Positions 1 to 5,356 of a stretch of DNA of 10,509 nt are shown in pieces. Where the stretch lies: the NCBI GenBank assembly GCA_938003715.1, contig CALKYK010000573.1, positions 1-10,509 on the forward strand, written 5' to 3'. Each line of letters begins with the position of its first letter. Position 1 is the first letter of the stretch. This DNA comes from an uncultured Gammaproteobacteria bacterium. Its GTDB lineage: Bacteria > Pseudomonadota > Gammaproteobacteria > Steroidobacterales > Woeseiaceae. The notes beneath the pieces are model-generated. The model was not told the origin of the DNA and did not search any database. It saw nothing but the letters and a program-made list of their open reading frames with translations. A program made the translations under genes and the position numbers.

Positions 1-236
1 CGATGGTCGACCCGCGCATCAATCTGTCGAACGAAGTTTCCGAGCAGCTCGTCAATCACTTCGACGACAAGGTGTTTCGCACCGTGGTGCCGCGCAACGT
101 GCGCCTCGCCGAGGCGCCGAGCTTCGGCCGGCCGGTACTTTTTCACGACAGGAATTCACGCGGAGCGCTCGCGTATCTCGCGCTGGCGGGCGAGGTGCTG
201 CGCCGCGAAGACGAGCGCATGGCGCTCGGGCAGTAG
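1..236 (+). CDS. parA: ParA/Soj chromosome partitioning ATPase, C-terminal part
   Basis: ParA is a Walker-type ATPase that binds DNA non-specifically and, with ParB, moves the replication origin region during chromosome segregation. Only the last 77 codons are visible; the reading frame continues in from the left edge (bases 1-2 finish a codon). The ATP-binding P-loop lies outside the window. The visible part carries the typical ParA ending: a 'DPR.NLSNEVSEQL' stretch, then 'TVVPRNVRLAEAPSFGRPV' (about residues 28-45 of the visible part), then 'NSRGALAYLALAGEVLRRE'. The Met at base 3 is most likely internal, because the family has sequence upstream of this point. The stop codon is 20 bases before parB, as expected for a parAB operon. 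Identification is firm; the true start cannot be seen. Confidence 0.95.
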   Translation, partial: MVDPRINLSNEVSEQLVNHFDDKVFRTVVPRNVRLAEAPSFGRPVLFHDRNSRGALAYLALAGEVLRREDERMALGQ

Positions 237-256
237 GGAGACTGTGAGGTACACTG

Positions 257-1150
257 ATGAGCATGGCGAAAAAAAAGAGACTGGGGCGTGGCCTCGATGC
301 GCTGTTGTCGACCCCGGTGGCCGCGAAACGCGGTGACGGCGCCGACCAGGATGACCTGAAGAACATCCCGCTGGACCTGTTGCAGCGGGGCCGCTACCAG
401 CCGCGCGTCGACATGCGCCAGGACACGCTCGAAGACCTGGCCCATTCCATCAAGGCCCAGGGCGTCGTGCAGCCGATCGTCGCGCGACCGATACAAAGCG
501 GCGCAGGCAAGCCCGATAAATACGAGATCATCGCCGGCGAGCGACGCTGGCGAGCTGCGCAGATGGCCGGCCTTCAGGAGATTCCTGCAATCGTTCGCGA
601 CGTGCCCGACGAAGGCGCGATCGCAATGGCCCTGATCGAAAACATCCAGCGCGAGAACCTCAATCCGCTCGAGGAAGCGCGTGCGCTGGATCGCCTGATC
701 CGCGAATTCGACATCACGCACCAGGAAGCGGCCGACAGCGTCGGACGATCGCGTGCGGCGGTGAGCAACCTGCTGCGGCTGCTCGAACTGTCGGACAAGG
801 TGAAACCGATGCTCGAAGCGCGGCAGCTCGAGATGGGCCACGCGCGCGCGCTGCTCGCGATCAGCAACAAGACGCAGCAGTACGACGTCGCACGCCAGAT
901 CGCGAAGAAAGGCTTGTCGGTGCGCGCGACCGAAGCGCTCGTGCGCAGCATGCAGTCGAAACCGGCGGGAGCGAAAAGCACGCCGGCGGCGAAAGCGAAG
1001 GACGCCGACATCCTGCGCCTGGAAAAGGACATGACGGACAAGCTCGGCGCCAGGGTGCAGATCCAGCACACGCAGAAAGGCGCCGGCAAGCTGGTCATCA
1101 GCTACAACAGCCTGGACGAACTCGACGGCATCATTGGCCACCTGAAGTAG
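257..1150 (+). CDS. parB: ParB/Spo0J chromosome partitioning protein
   Basis: ParB binds parS sites near the origin, spreads along DNA as a CTP-dependent clamp and stimulates ParA. The 297-residue length is normal for a chromosomal ParB. In order: a basic N-terminus with 'KKKRLGRGLDALLS' (5-18), the usual ParA-contacting tail; 'GRYQPR' (45-50); the CTP-binding motifs 'GERRWRA' (94-100) and 'ENIQRENLNP' (128-137); a helix-turn-helix around 'HQEAADSVGRSRAAVSNLLRLLEL' (155-178, quoted from memory of the family's parS-reading element); an Ala/Lys-rich linker (about 231-250); and a C-terminal dimerisation domain (251-297). The first ATG is preferred over Met3 because a GTGAGG-like ribosome binding site at 244-249 is 7 bases before it. 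Probably co-transcribed with parA and with the gene that begins 12 bases downstream. Confidence 0.97.
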   Translation: MSMAKKKRLGRGLDALLSTPVAAKRGDGADQDDLKNIPLDLLQRGRYQPRVDMRQDTLEDLAHSIKAQGVVQPIVARPIQSGAGKPDKYEIIAGERRWRAAQMAGLQEIPAIVRDVPDEGAIAMALIENIQRENLNPLEEARALDRLIREFDITHQEAADSVGRSRAAVSNLLRLLELSDKVKPMLEARQLEMGHARALLAISNKTQQYDVARQIAKKGLSVRATEALVRSMQSKPAGAKSTPAAKAKDADILRLEKDMTDKLGARVQIQHTQKGAGKLVISYNSLDELDGIIGHLK

Positions 1151-1162
1151 GGTCTCCCTGAT

Positions 1163-1852
1163 ATGGCGAAACCCGTTTGCGCGATCGTGGGCATCGGTCC
1201 CGGCAACGGGGCGTCGTTTGCGCGCCGCTTCAGCAACGAGGGTTACGCGCTCGCGCTCCTGTCCCGCTCCACGGACCTGTCATCGCTGCTGGCCAGGGAA
1301 CTCGGAGACGCGCGCGCCTACGCGTGCGACGCATCGGACCCGGAGGCCATCGAAAAGACGTTCGCGAGCATCCGCAAGGACCTGGGGCCGGTCGAGGTCC
1401 TGATCTACAACGCCGGCAGCGGCAGCTGGAAGACCGTCGAGGAAATCACGGCGGCTGAGTTCGAGCTCGGCTGGCGCATCAATACCCTCGGCGCACTGGT
1501 GGCCTCGCAGCAAGTCATACCGGACATGAAGAAGGCCGGTCGCGGCAGCATCGTGTTTGTCGGCGCGACCGCCTCGCTGCGCGGCGTGCCGAAGACTGCA
1601 GGATTTGCGCCGGCGAAGGCGGCGCAGCGAATCCTGGCGCAGTCGATGGCGAAGCACCTGGGGCCCTCGGGCATTCACGTATCGGTGATGATCATCGACG
1701 GCGGCATTCGTGCGCCGGACCAGCCGGCCGGCGACGGGGGCGAAAAGCTCGAGCCCGACGACATCGCCGCGATGGCTCACACCCTGACCAGCCAGCCGAG
1801 GTCCGCCTGGTCGTTCGAGATCGATTTGCGACCAATGCGGGAGAAATGGTAG
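1163..1852 (+). CDS. SDR-family protein with altered active site (SDR_c10-like)
   Basis: This 229-residue protein has a short-chain dehydrogenase/reductase Rossmann fold and probably binds NAD(P). Visible motifs are the glycine-rich nucleotide loop 'GIGPGNG' (10-16), the 'NAG' motif (83-85), and Asn107 at the usual structural Asn site. The catalytic segment is unusual. Where the family has Tyr-x-x-x-Lys, this protein has Phe148 and Lys152, and the catalytic Ser position (13 residues before the Tyr site) is Ala135. Replacement of Tyr by Phe with Lys retained and a non-standard glycine motif matches what I recall of classical SDR subgroup 10 (cd05373). No substrate is known to me for that subgroup, so a standard dehydrogenase reaction should not be assumed. 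It starts 12 bases after parB, so it is likely expressed with parAB. The fold is confident; the function is unknown. Confidence 0.88.
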   Translation: MAKPVCAIVGIGPGNGASFARRFSNEGYALALLSRSTDLSSLLARELGDARAYACDASDPEAIEKTFASIRKDLGPVEVLIYNAGSGSWKTVEEITAAEFELGWRINTLGALVASQQVIPDMKKAGRGSIVFVGATASLRGVPKTAGFAPAKAAQRILAQSMAKHLGPSGIHVSVMIIDGGIRAPDQPAGDGGEKLEPDDIAAMAHTLTSQPRSAWSFEIDLRPMREKW

Positions 1853-1861
1853 GAATAATTA

Positions 1862-1880
1862 CCGTACATGATCTGTACGG
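1862..1880. promoter_or_regulatory. Perfect 7-bp inverted repeat, possible operator
   Basis: CCGTACA and TGTACGG are exact reverse complements separated by 5 bases (CCGTACATGATCTGTACGG). The repeat begins 10 bases after the SDR-like stop codon. There is no T-run directly after it, which argues against an intrinsic terminator. Its centre lies about 53 bases upstream of the start site predicted from the -10 element at 1912-1917, a usual distance for an activator site. A dimeric regulator binding here is an inference. Confidence 0.45.
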
Positions 1881-1887
1881 ACCACAT

Positions 1888-1917
1888 AAGTCAAAAATTT
1901 ACCAATACGGCTATACT
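1888..1917 (+). promoter_or_regulatory. Possible promoter for the 110-residue protein
   Basis: TATACT at 1912-1917 matches five of six bases of the sigma-70 -10 consensus. The region upstream at the correct distance (about 1888-1894, AAGTCAA) is a poor -35 element. A promoter with a good -10 and weak -35 often needs an activator, which would fit the palindrome just upstream at 1862-1880. The surrounding bases are AT-richer than the flanking genes. This call is tentative. Confidence 0.35.
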
Positions 1918-1976
1918 CTGAAGGAATTGCGGAAGCGGACGATACACACCGTATACGTTCGACCAAGGATTCCGTC

Positions 1977-2309
1977 GTGGCCCAAAAAGAACCCCTGCGC
2001 CTGAAAATCGTCGCGGCACCGATCGGACCGGACGGCAGCTACCGCGCCTGGCCGGACAAGAAAACCTACGTCCGGCGATTCAAGACCGAGGGTTTGCGCG
2101 AGGACTACTGGCGGCGCTTCGTGGTGACCAAGAGCGTCGAGGAGCGTGGCCTCGCCTACCAGATCGCGATGGTGAACGAATGGGTCGGCGGCTGGGAATT
2201 CGTCGCCGAACCGCGCTACGCGGATCAGCCGATCATCGGCAAGGTCAGCGACGACCCGTCAGTACACATTGTCGAATGTGGCCGCGGCGCGCGGCGCAAG
2301 GCGTCCTGA
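1977..2309 (+). CDS. Hypothetical protein, 110 residues, GTG start
   Basis: I do not recognise this protein. It is small, basic and rich in aromatic and charged residues, with no signal peptide or membrane segment, so it is probably cytoplasmic. Features seen: a 'PIGPDGSYRAWPDKKTYVRRF' region near residues 15-35, 'EDYWRRFVVTKSVEERGLAYQIAMVNEW' near 42-69, and a basic tail ending 'GRGARRKAS'. It begins with GTG, supported by AAGGA at 1965-1969, 7 bases upstream; no ATG in frame gives a better start. Codon use resembles the neighbours and the frame is open throughout, so it is likely a real gene. Its stop codon directly abuts the stop codon of the convergent EAL gene, with no bases between. It has its own 124-base upstream gap with a palindrome and possible promoter, so it is probably transcribed separately from parB. 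Confidence 0.7.
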   Translation: MAQKEPLRLKIVAAPIGPDGSYRAWPDKKTYVRRFKTEGLREDYWRRFVVTKSVEERGLAYQIAMVNEWVGGWEFVAEPRYADQPIIGKVSDDPSVHIVECGRGARRKAS

Positions 2310-3473
2310 TCAGGCGACCTCTTCCACCTTGCCGGAGACGGCACTGTAGACTTTGCGAATGATGTCGGGCGTGACCGCCTCCGAAATGAGGAAGCCCTGC
2401 ATCTTGTCGCACTCGATCGTCTTCAGGAACTCGAAAGTTTCCTCGTCCTCGACGCCTTCGGCACAAACGGAGATGCCGAGGTTGTGCGCGAGCCCCGTGA
2501 TCGCCGCAAGCACCTGCTGAGCGACTTCGTTCTCGCGGGCGCGGCGAAGCGCGGAGGCGTGTATCTTGATTTCGTCGACCGGCAGCTGTTCGAACATGCC
2601 GAGCGACGAGGCCGCGACGCCGTAATCGTCCAGCGAGATACGGAATCCTTTTTCGCGCAGCGCCTTCAGTACCCTCAGGTGCGGCGCTTCGGAATTCAGT
2701 ACGTCCTGCTCCGCAACCTCGAAGGTAAAGCTCGAACACTCGAGGCCGTGTGCGGTCACGATCCTTTCGTACACGTCGGCGAGCTCGGGGTTGTTGAGCT
2801 GACTCGATGCGAGGTTGATGCAGGAGTTCAGGCTGAGTCCCTGTTCGCGCCACCGCGCGAGCTGCGCTGCCGCCTCGTGTAGCACGAATTCGCTGATCGG
2901 TCCCATCAGCTCGAAGGCCTCCGCCTCCGGCAGGAATTCGAGCGGTCCGAGCAGCCCGTTTTTCGGGTGCAGCCAGCGAATCAGGGCCTCGGCTTCGGTC
3001 GTCTGCCATTCCATGCTGTCCGTCCGCTCGACTTTCGGCTGGTACTGCAGGCGCAACTGTCGCTCCGCAATCGCCTGTTCGAGTTCGTCCTTGCCGAGTT
3101 TCAGCATGCGCCGCCGGGATTTGCGGATCGCCGCGCTCAGGCTGTCGTGGTCGGCAGCAACGCCGGCCCATTCGACGTTCGTGACGTCCTCGAGCCGCTG
3201 CAGCAGTTCCGCCTGGCCGCTGTCGCGAAGTGTGTCCTGCTCGGCCAGCAGCACGACGCCAAATTCGGCACCGATCGACGGGTCGGCGAGCACTTTCAGA
3301 ATCGCCGGATCGAGATCGTCCTCGGTCATCAGGACGAAGCGCCGCGAACGCCCGCCCATCAGCCGGACCAGCGTGTCGGCATTACCGAAATAGCTGAGAT
3401 TGAGCGAGAGCTCCCTCGCAACCTCGACCAGGGCCTGCGTCCTGCCCAGTGATTCGCTTACCAGCGTTAACAT
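2310..3473 (-). CDS. Receiver-like/EAL-domain protein, putative c-di-GMP phosphodiesterase
   Basis: EAL domains hydrolyse the second messenger cyclic di-GMP to pGpG. In this 387-residue protein the EAL domain covers about 138-387: the 'EALIRW' signature has Glu162, followed by Asn220, Glu252 and Glu255, Asp282-Asp283, Lys303, Glu339, Glu342 and Gln359. Each aligns with the recalled catalytic residues of Pseudomonas RocR at a constant offset of 13, so the overall plan looks like RocR: receiver then EAL. Three positions are unusual. The ExTE motif reads EVAE, the loop-6 motif DDFGTG reads DDYGVA, and the Asp of K-x-D is His305. Residues 1-125 have the alternating pattern of a receiver fold, but the residue after the third strand, where the phosphorylated Asp would sit, appears to be Thr50. 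No membrane segment is seen. The ATG has CGGAG 5 bases upstream. Activity is plausible but unproven. Confidence 0.9.
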   Translation of the reverse strand: MLTLVSESLGRTQALVEVARELSLNLSYFGNADTLVRLMGGRSRRFVLMTEDDLDPAILKVLADPSIGAEFGVVLLAEQDTLRDSGQAELLQRLEDVTNVEWAGVAADHDSLSAAIRKSRRRMLKLGKDELEQAIAERQLRLQYQPKVERTDSMEWQTTEAEALIRWLHPKNGLLGPLEFLPEAEAFELMGPISEFVLHEAAAQLARWREQGLSLNSCINLASSQLNNPELADVYERIVTAHGLECSSFTFEVAEQDVLNSEAPHLRVLKALREKGFRISLDDYGVAASSLGMFEQLPVDEIKIHASALRRARENEVAQQVLAAITGLAHNLGISVCAEGVEDEETFEFLKTIECDKMQGFLISEAVTPDIIRKVYSAVSGKVEEVA

Positions 3474-3768
3474 GTTCGCTCCGGGACCAGTGTCCGGTTG
3501 AAGACCCGCTCATTGTCTGCTTACGCCGAATCCGTTGCGGCGTTCTGGTCAATGATTCATTTATACGTCCCGCAACGGCGTCGGAGTGTGCGGCAGTTCG
3601 CATTGCCGCCATTTGCACGAGACGCGGCCGAGCCGGCCGGAGAGACCGAAAGATTATGTAAAAAGTTTTGTAACAAACGCGCGGTCGCCATTGCCTGCGC
3701 CGCAGTGCTGTGCGACGCTGCGCTTCCCCTCGTTACACAAGAAACAAAAATCGGGAGACCCTCCAGCA
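3474..3768. other. Divergent intergenic region between EAL gene and protease gene
   Basis: This 295-base stretch separates two divergently transcribed genes and should hold both promoters, but I cannot pick a convincing -35/-10 pair on either strand. It contains the inverted repeat listed at 3526-3584, an AT-rich tract at about 3653-3684, and the ribosome binding site of the protease gene (GGGAG at 3753-3757). A long frame runs through it into the protease gene from an ATG at 3586, but it has no family resemblance and lacks a good ribosome binding site. Confidence 0.6.
3526..3584. repeat. Imperfect long inverted repeat in divergent promoter region
   Basis: CCGTTGCGG (3532-3540) and CCGCAACGG (3570-3578) are perfect 9-base reverse complements. 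Beyond a two-base mismatch on each side the pairing continues with CCGA (3526-3529) and TCGG (3581-3584). The 29 bases between the core arms are AT-rich (including CATTTATACG) and could contain promoter elements. It may be a looped operator or a cruciform/hairpin; no T-run follows it. Confidence 0.5.
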
Positions 3769-4659
3769 ATGAAAACAATCAAGACAATCATCAACAGTGC
3801 GCTGATCCTCCTCGGCAGTGCGTTCATCGCAAATTTTGCGATGGCCCAGGACTACAGCGACCATACGGCTGTGCTGGCAATCGCTGAAACGATTACCGAT
3901 CCTGACAGCGGGGAACCGGGGCAGCTGATCATTTTGCGCCAGGATGTCGGCAACGGGCAGTTATCCCACGATTTCGTCTACGGCGATCCGCGGCGGGCTT
4001 TTTTCAATGGCGGTGATCCCGGCGTCAATTTCGCGGTGCATCCCGACAACTCGTCGTCGGACGGCAATCTCCTGAACCAGGGGTTCTGGATGACGGAATC
4101 GATAGGCATCTGGGATCGGGAAGTCTGCAGCAACATGAACATCACCGAGACGGGTCGCTCGAGTAATCCCGGCGTCGTGGAACTGTTTTTCCAGACAGGA
4201 CAGATTTTTGCAATCTGGGAGGCGGACCTGACGCAGATGGGCTTCTTCTCCGCCGCGGAATTTCCCTACTTCGCGGCCAACCCGAACGTGCTCGGCGTCG
4301 CATTTACCCTGTTCTGGGTCGACGGTAGCGGCAACTTCACCGACATCGACAACAACGGCAAATTCGACGTCGCTTTTCGTGAGATTTACTACAACGACGA
4401 ATTCGAGTGGGCAGACAACGGCGTTGAGGGCCGGCAACCGAGCGGCATCCGGATTTTCGATTTTCCGACGGTCGCCATACACGAGGCCGGGCACGGCGTC
4501 AGCGCCGCTCACTTCGGCCTGATTGGCGTCAAGGACGGTTTCCTCTTCGCGAAACCCCGCAGCATCATGAATGCGATCTACGGCGGTCTGCTCCGCGAGC
4601 TGCACGGCCGGGACAAGGGTTCCAACTGCTCCAACTGGGCGCAGTGGCCGAATCGCTGA
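3769..4659 (+). CDS. Secreted metzincin-type (matrixin-like) zinc metalloprotease
   Basis: A 296-residue exported protein predicted to cleave peptide bonds using zinc. Residues 1-26 form a signal peptide: Lys3/Lys6, a hydrophobic core, and a likely cut after 'AMA'. The zinc site is 'HEAGHGVSAAHFG' at 238-250: His238, His242 and His248 would bind zinc and Glu239 would be the base. This matches HExxHxxGxxH except that the Gly is Ser245. A likely Met-turn is 'SIMNAIY' with Met267. 'DIDNNGKFD' (192-200) resembles a calcium-binding loop and is followed by 'EIYYNDEFEW', typical of bacterial matrixin-like proteins. Cys120 and Cys287 could form a disulfide. No cysteine-switch propeptide is evident. 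The ATG at 3769 was chosen over upstream ATGs because it gives a clean signal peptide and has GGGAG at 3753-3757. It reads away from the EAL gene and ends 23 bases before a strong terminator. Substrate unknown. Confidence 0.85.
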   Translation: MKTIKTIINSALILLGSAFIANFAMAQDYSDHTAVLAIAETITDPDSGEPGQLIILRQDVGNGQLSHDFVYGDPRRAFFNGGDPGVNFAVHPDNSSSDGNLLNQGFWMTESIGIWDREVCSNMNITETGRSSNPGVVELFFQTGQIFAIWEADLTQMGFFSAAEFPYFAANPNVLGVAFTLFWVDGSGNFTDIDNNGKFDVAFREIYYNDEFEWADNGVEGRQPSGIRIFDFPTVAIHEAGHGVSAAHFGLIGVKDGFLFAKPRSIMNAIYGGLLRELHGRDKGSNCSNWAQWPNR

Positions 4660-4682
4660 TCCCGATCCGCCATACCCTCGGC

Positions 4683-4710
4683 ACGGCCCCCTTCCCGGGG
4701 GCCGTTTTTT
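4683..4710 (+). terminator. Strong Rho-independent terminator after the protease gene
   Basis: A 9-bp stem, ACGGCCCCC pairing with GGGGGCCGT, closes a 5-base loop TTCCC and runs into six T residues at 4705-4710. It lies 23 bases after the protease stop codon and isolates that gene from the atp operon promoter about 130 bases downstream. Confidence 0.92.
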
Positions 4711-4780
4711 GTCCCCGCAAGCAGTCGGCAAGACCTCGTCCCGGAGCATGAAACCGGACCTCCGAAGGCGCTTGAAAGAG

Positions 4781-4822
4781 ACCCGGCAAACCCCATAAAA
4801 ACCCGGCAAAAGCAGGGGTTTT
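4781..4822. repeat. 20-base-period direct repeat with overlapping hairpin
   Basis: ACCCGGCAAA occurs exactly at 4781-4790 and 4801-4810, spaced by two helical turns. Overlapping it, AAAACCC (4798-4804) pairs with GGGTTTT (4816-4822), with an inner GC/GC pair around AAAA. AAACCCC (4788-4794) can alternatively pair with GGGGTTT (4815-4821). The A-run on one side and T-run on the other give it the look of a weak bidirectional terminator. It ends 17 bases before the -35 element of the atp promoter, so it could instead be a regulator site. Confidence 0.5.
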
Positions 4823-4838
4823 CACGTGTTCGCGTCTG

Positions 4839-4867
4839 TTGCCTTGGGATACCGGCACCTCTATAAT
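4839..4867 (+). promoter_or_regulatory. Sigma-70 promoter of the atp operon
   Basis: TTGCCT (4839-4844) and a perfect TATAAT (4862-4867) are separated by the ideal 17 bases. Transcription should start near 4874, giving a leader of about 100 bases before atpI. The position immediately upstream of the first atp gene, after a strong terminator, makes this the likely main promoter for the whole operon. Confidence 0.85.
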
Positions 4868-4871
4868 GCGC

Positions 4872-4887
4872 GGCCTCAACAGGGGCC
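4872..4887 (+). promoter_or_regulatory. Hairpin at the predicted 5' end of the atp mRNA
   Basis: GGCCTC pairs with GGGGCC (one T.G wobble) across the loop AACA. If transcription begins near 4874 the stem would sit at or within the very start of the mRNA, where such stems can slow decay. Whether it is complete depends on the exact start site. Confidence 0.4.
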
Positions 4888-4908
4888 AGCTTGGACAAAT
4901 AAGCGTCG

Positions 4909-4951
4909 AAACGCCACTTACCACCGGTCAGCCGATGGACGTGGCGTTTTT
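4909..4951 (+). terminator. Terminator-like hairpin in the atp leader (candidate attenuator)
   Basis: AAACGCCAC (4909-4917) pairs perfectly with GTGGCGTTT (4941-4949). The long loop folds further: CCACCGG (4921-4927) pairs with CCGATGG (4932-4938) with one mismatch around TCAG. Five T residues (4947-4951) close the structure. It lies between the predicted start site and atpI, where it could end transcription before the operon. A small competing hairpin, GCGT-CGAA-ACGC at 4903-4914, uses part of the same left arm. Function is inferred only from structure. Confidence 0.55.
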
Positions 4952-4972
4952 AGTGCCGGAGGCCAGCGACCG

Positions 4973-5356
4973 ATGGTGGCAAGAGTCCTCCTCGCACAAT
5001 TCGTGGCAAGCGCGCTCCTGGCAGGGGTTTTTTGGGGTACTGACGGACGTATTTCCGGCTACTCGGCACTGCTCGGGGGCCTGATCTGCGTGATCCCGAA
5101 TGCCTTTCTGGCGCTGCGGCTCGCAGTGCCGCGTCGTGAACCCGGGGCGCAGGCCCTGGTACGAGCGGCATACATTGGGGAACTGGGAAAACTGGTGTTG
5201 ACCGTGCTGATGTTCGGCGCGGTTTTCATCACGGTGCGGCCGCTCGCGGCCGGTCCGCTGTTTGCCGGCTTCATCGTGGCACAGCTGATGACGTTCACCG
5301 GCTTCCTGGTACGTGACGTGAACGAGAGAGACGAGAACACGAAGCATGGCGACTGA
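4973..5356 (+). CDS. atpI: ATP synthase protein I (AtpI), Fo assembly factor
   Basis: AtpI is a small inner-membrane protein, not part of the finished enzyme, that helps assemble the c-ring. The ATG at 4973 gives 127 residues, the usual family size, and has CGGAGG at 4957-4962, 10 bases upstream. The longer frame upstream would start before the predicted transcription start, so it is not used. Four hydrophobic segments are visible at roughly 4-21, 30-50, 70-87 and 91-111. The 'SALLGGLICVIPNAFLALR' region (31-49) and 'GELGKLVLTVLMF' (69-81) are typical of the family. The C-terminus is charged (RDVNERDENTKHGD). It is first in the operon and its last 11 bases overlap the start of atpB, which suggests translational coupling. 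Confidence 0.9.
   Translation: MVARVLLAQFVASALLAGVFWGTDGRISGYSALLGGLICVIPNAFLALRLAVPRREPGAQALVRAAYIGELGKLVLTVLMFGAVFITVRPLAAGPLFAGFIVAQLMTFTGFLVRDVNERDENTKHGD

Noticed and set aside
143..1141. Long reverse-strand frame opposite parB
   Set aside because: High-GC shadow frame: its composition mirrors the codon pattern of parB and it resembles no family. Similar long frames opposite the protease, atpA and atpH are rejected for the same reason.
3586..3768. N-terminal extension of the protease from the ATG at 3586
   Set aside because: The extra 61 residues would bury a clear signal peptide inside the protein, and GGGAG plus ATG at 3769 gives a better start.
4818..4833. Possible parS site (TTTCACGTG core)
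   Set aside because: Only the left half and core match the parS palindrome as I know it; the right half does not (about 9 of 16 positions). A similar half match inside atpF (near 6907) suggests chance.
4826..4972. Longer AtpI starting upstream of 4973
   Set aside because: It would begin before the predicted transcription start, pass through the promoter and leader hairpin, and make the protein longer than the family norm.
4866..4972. Leader peptide in the atp 5' region
   Set aside because: The first ATG (4866) overlaps the -10 box, so it would not be transcribed; that frame has no ribosome binding site and runs into atpI in another frame.
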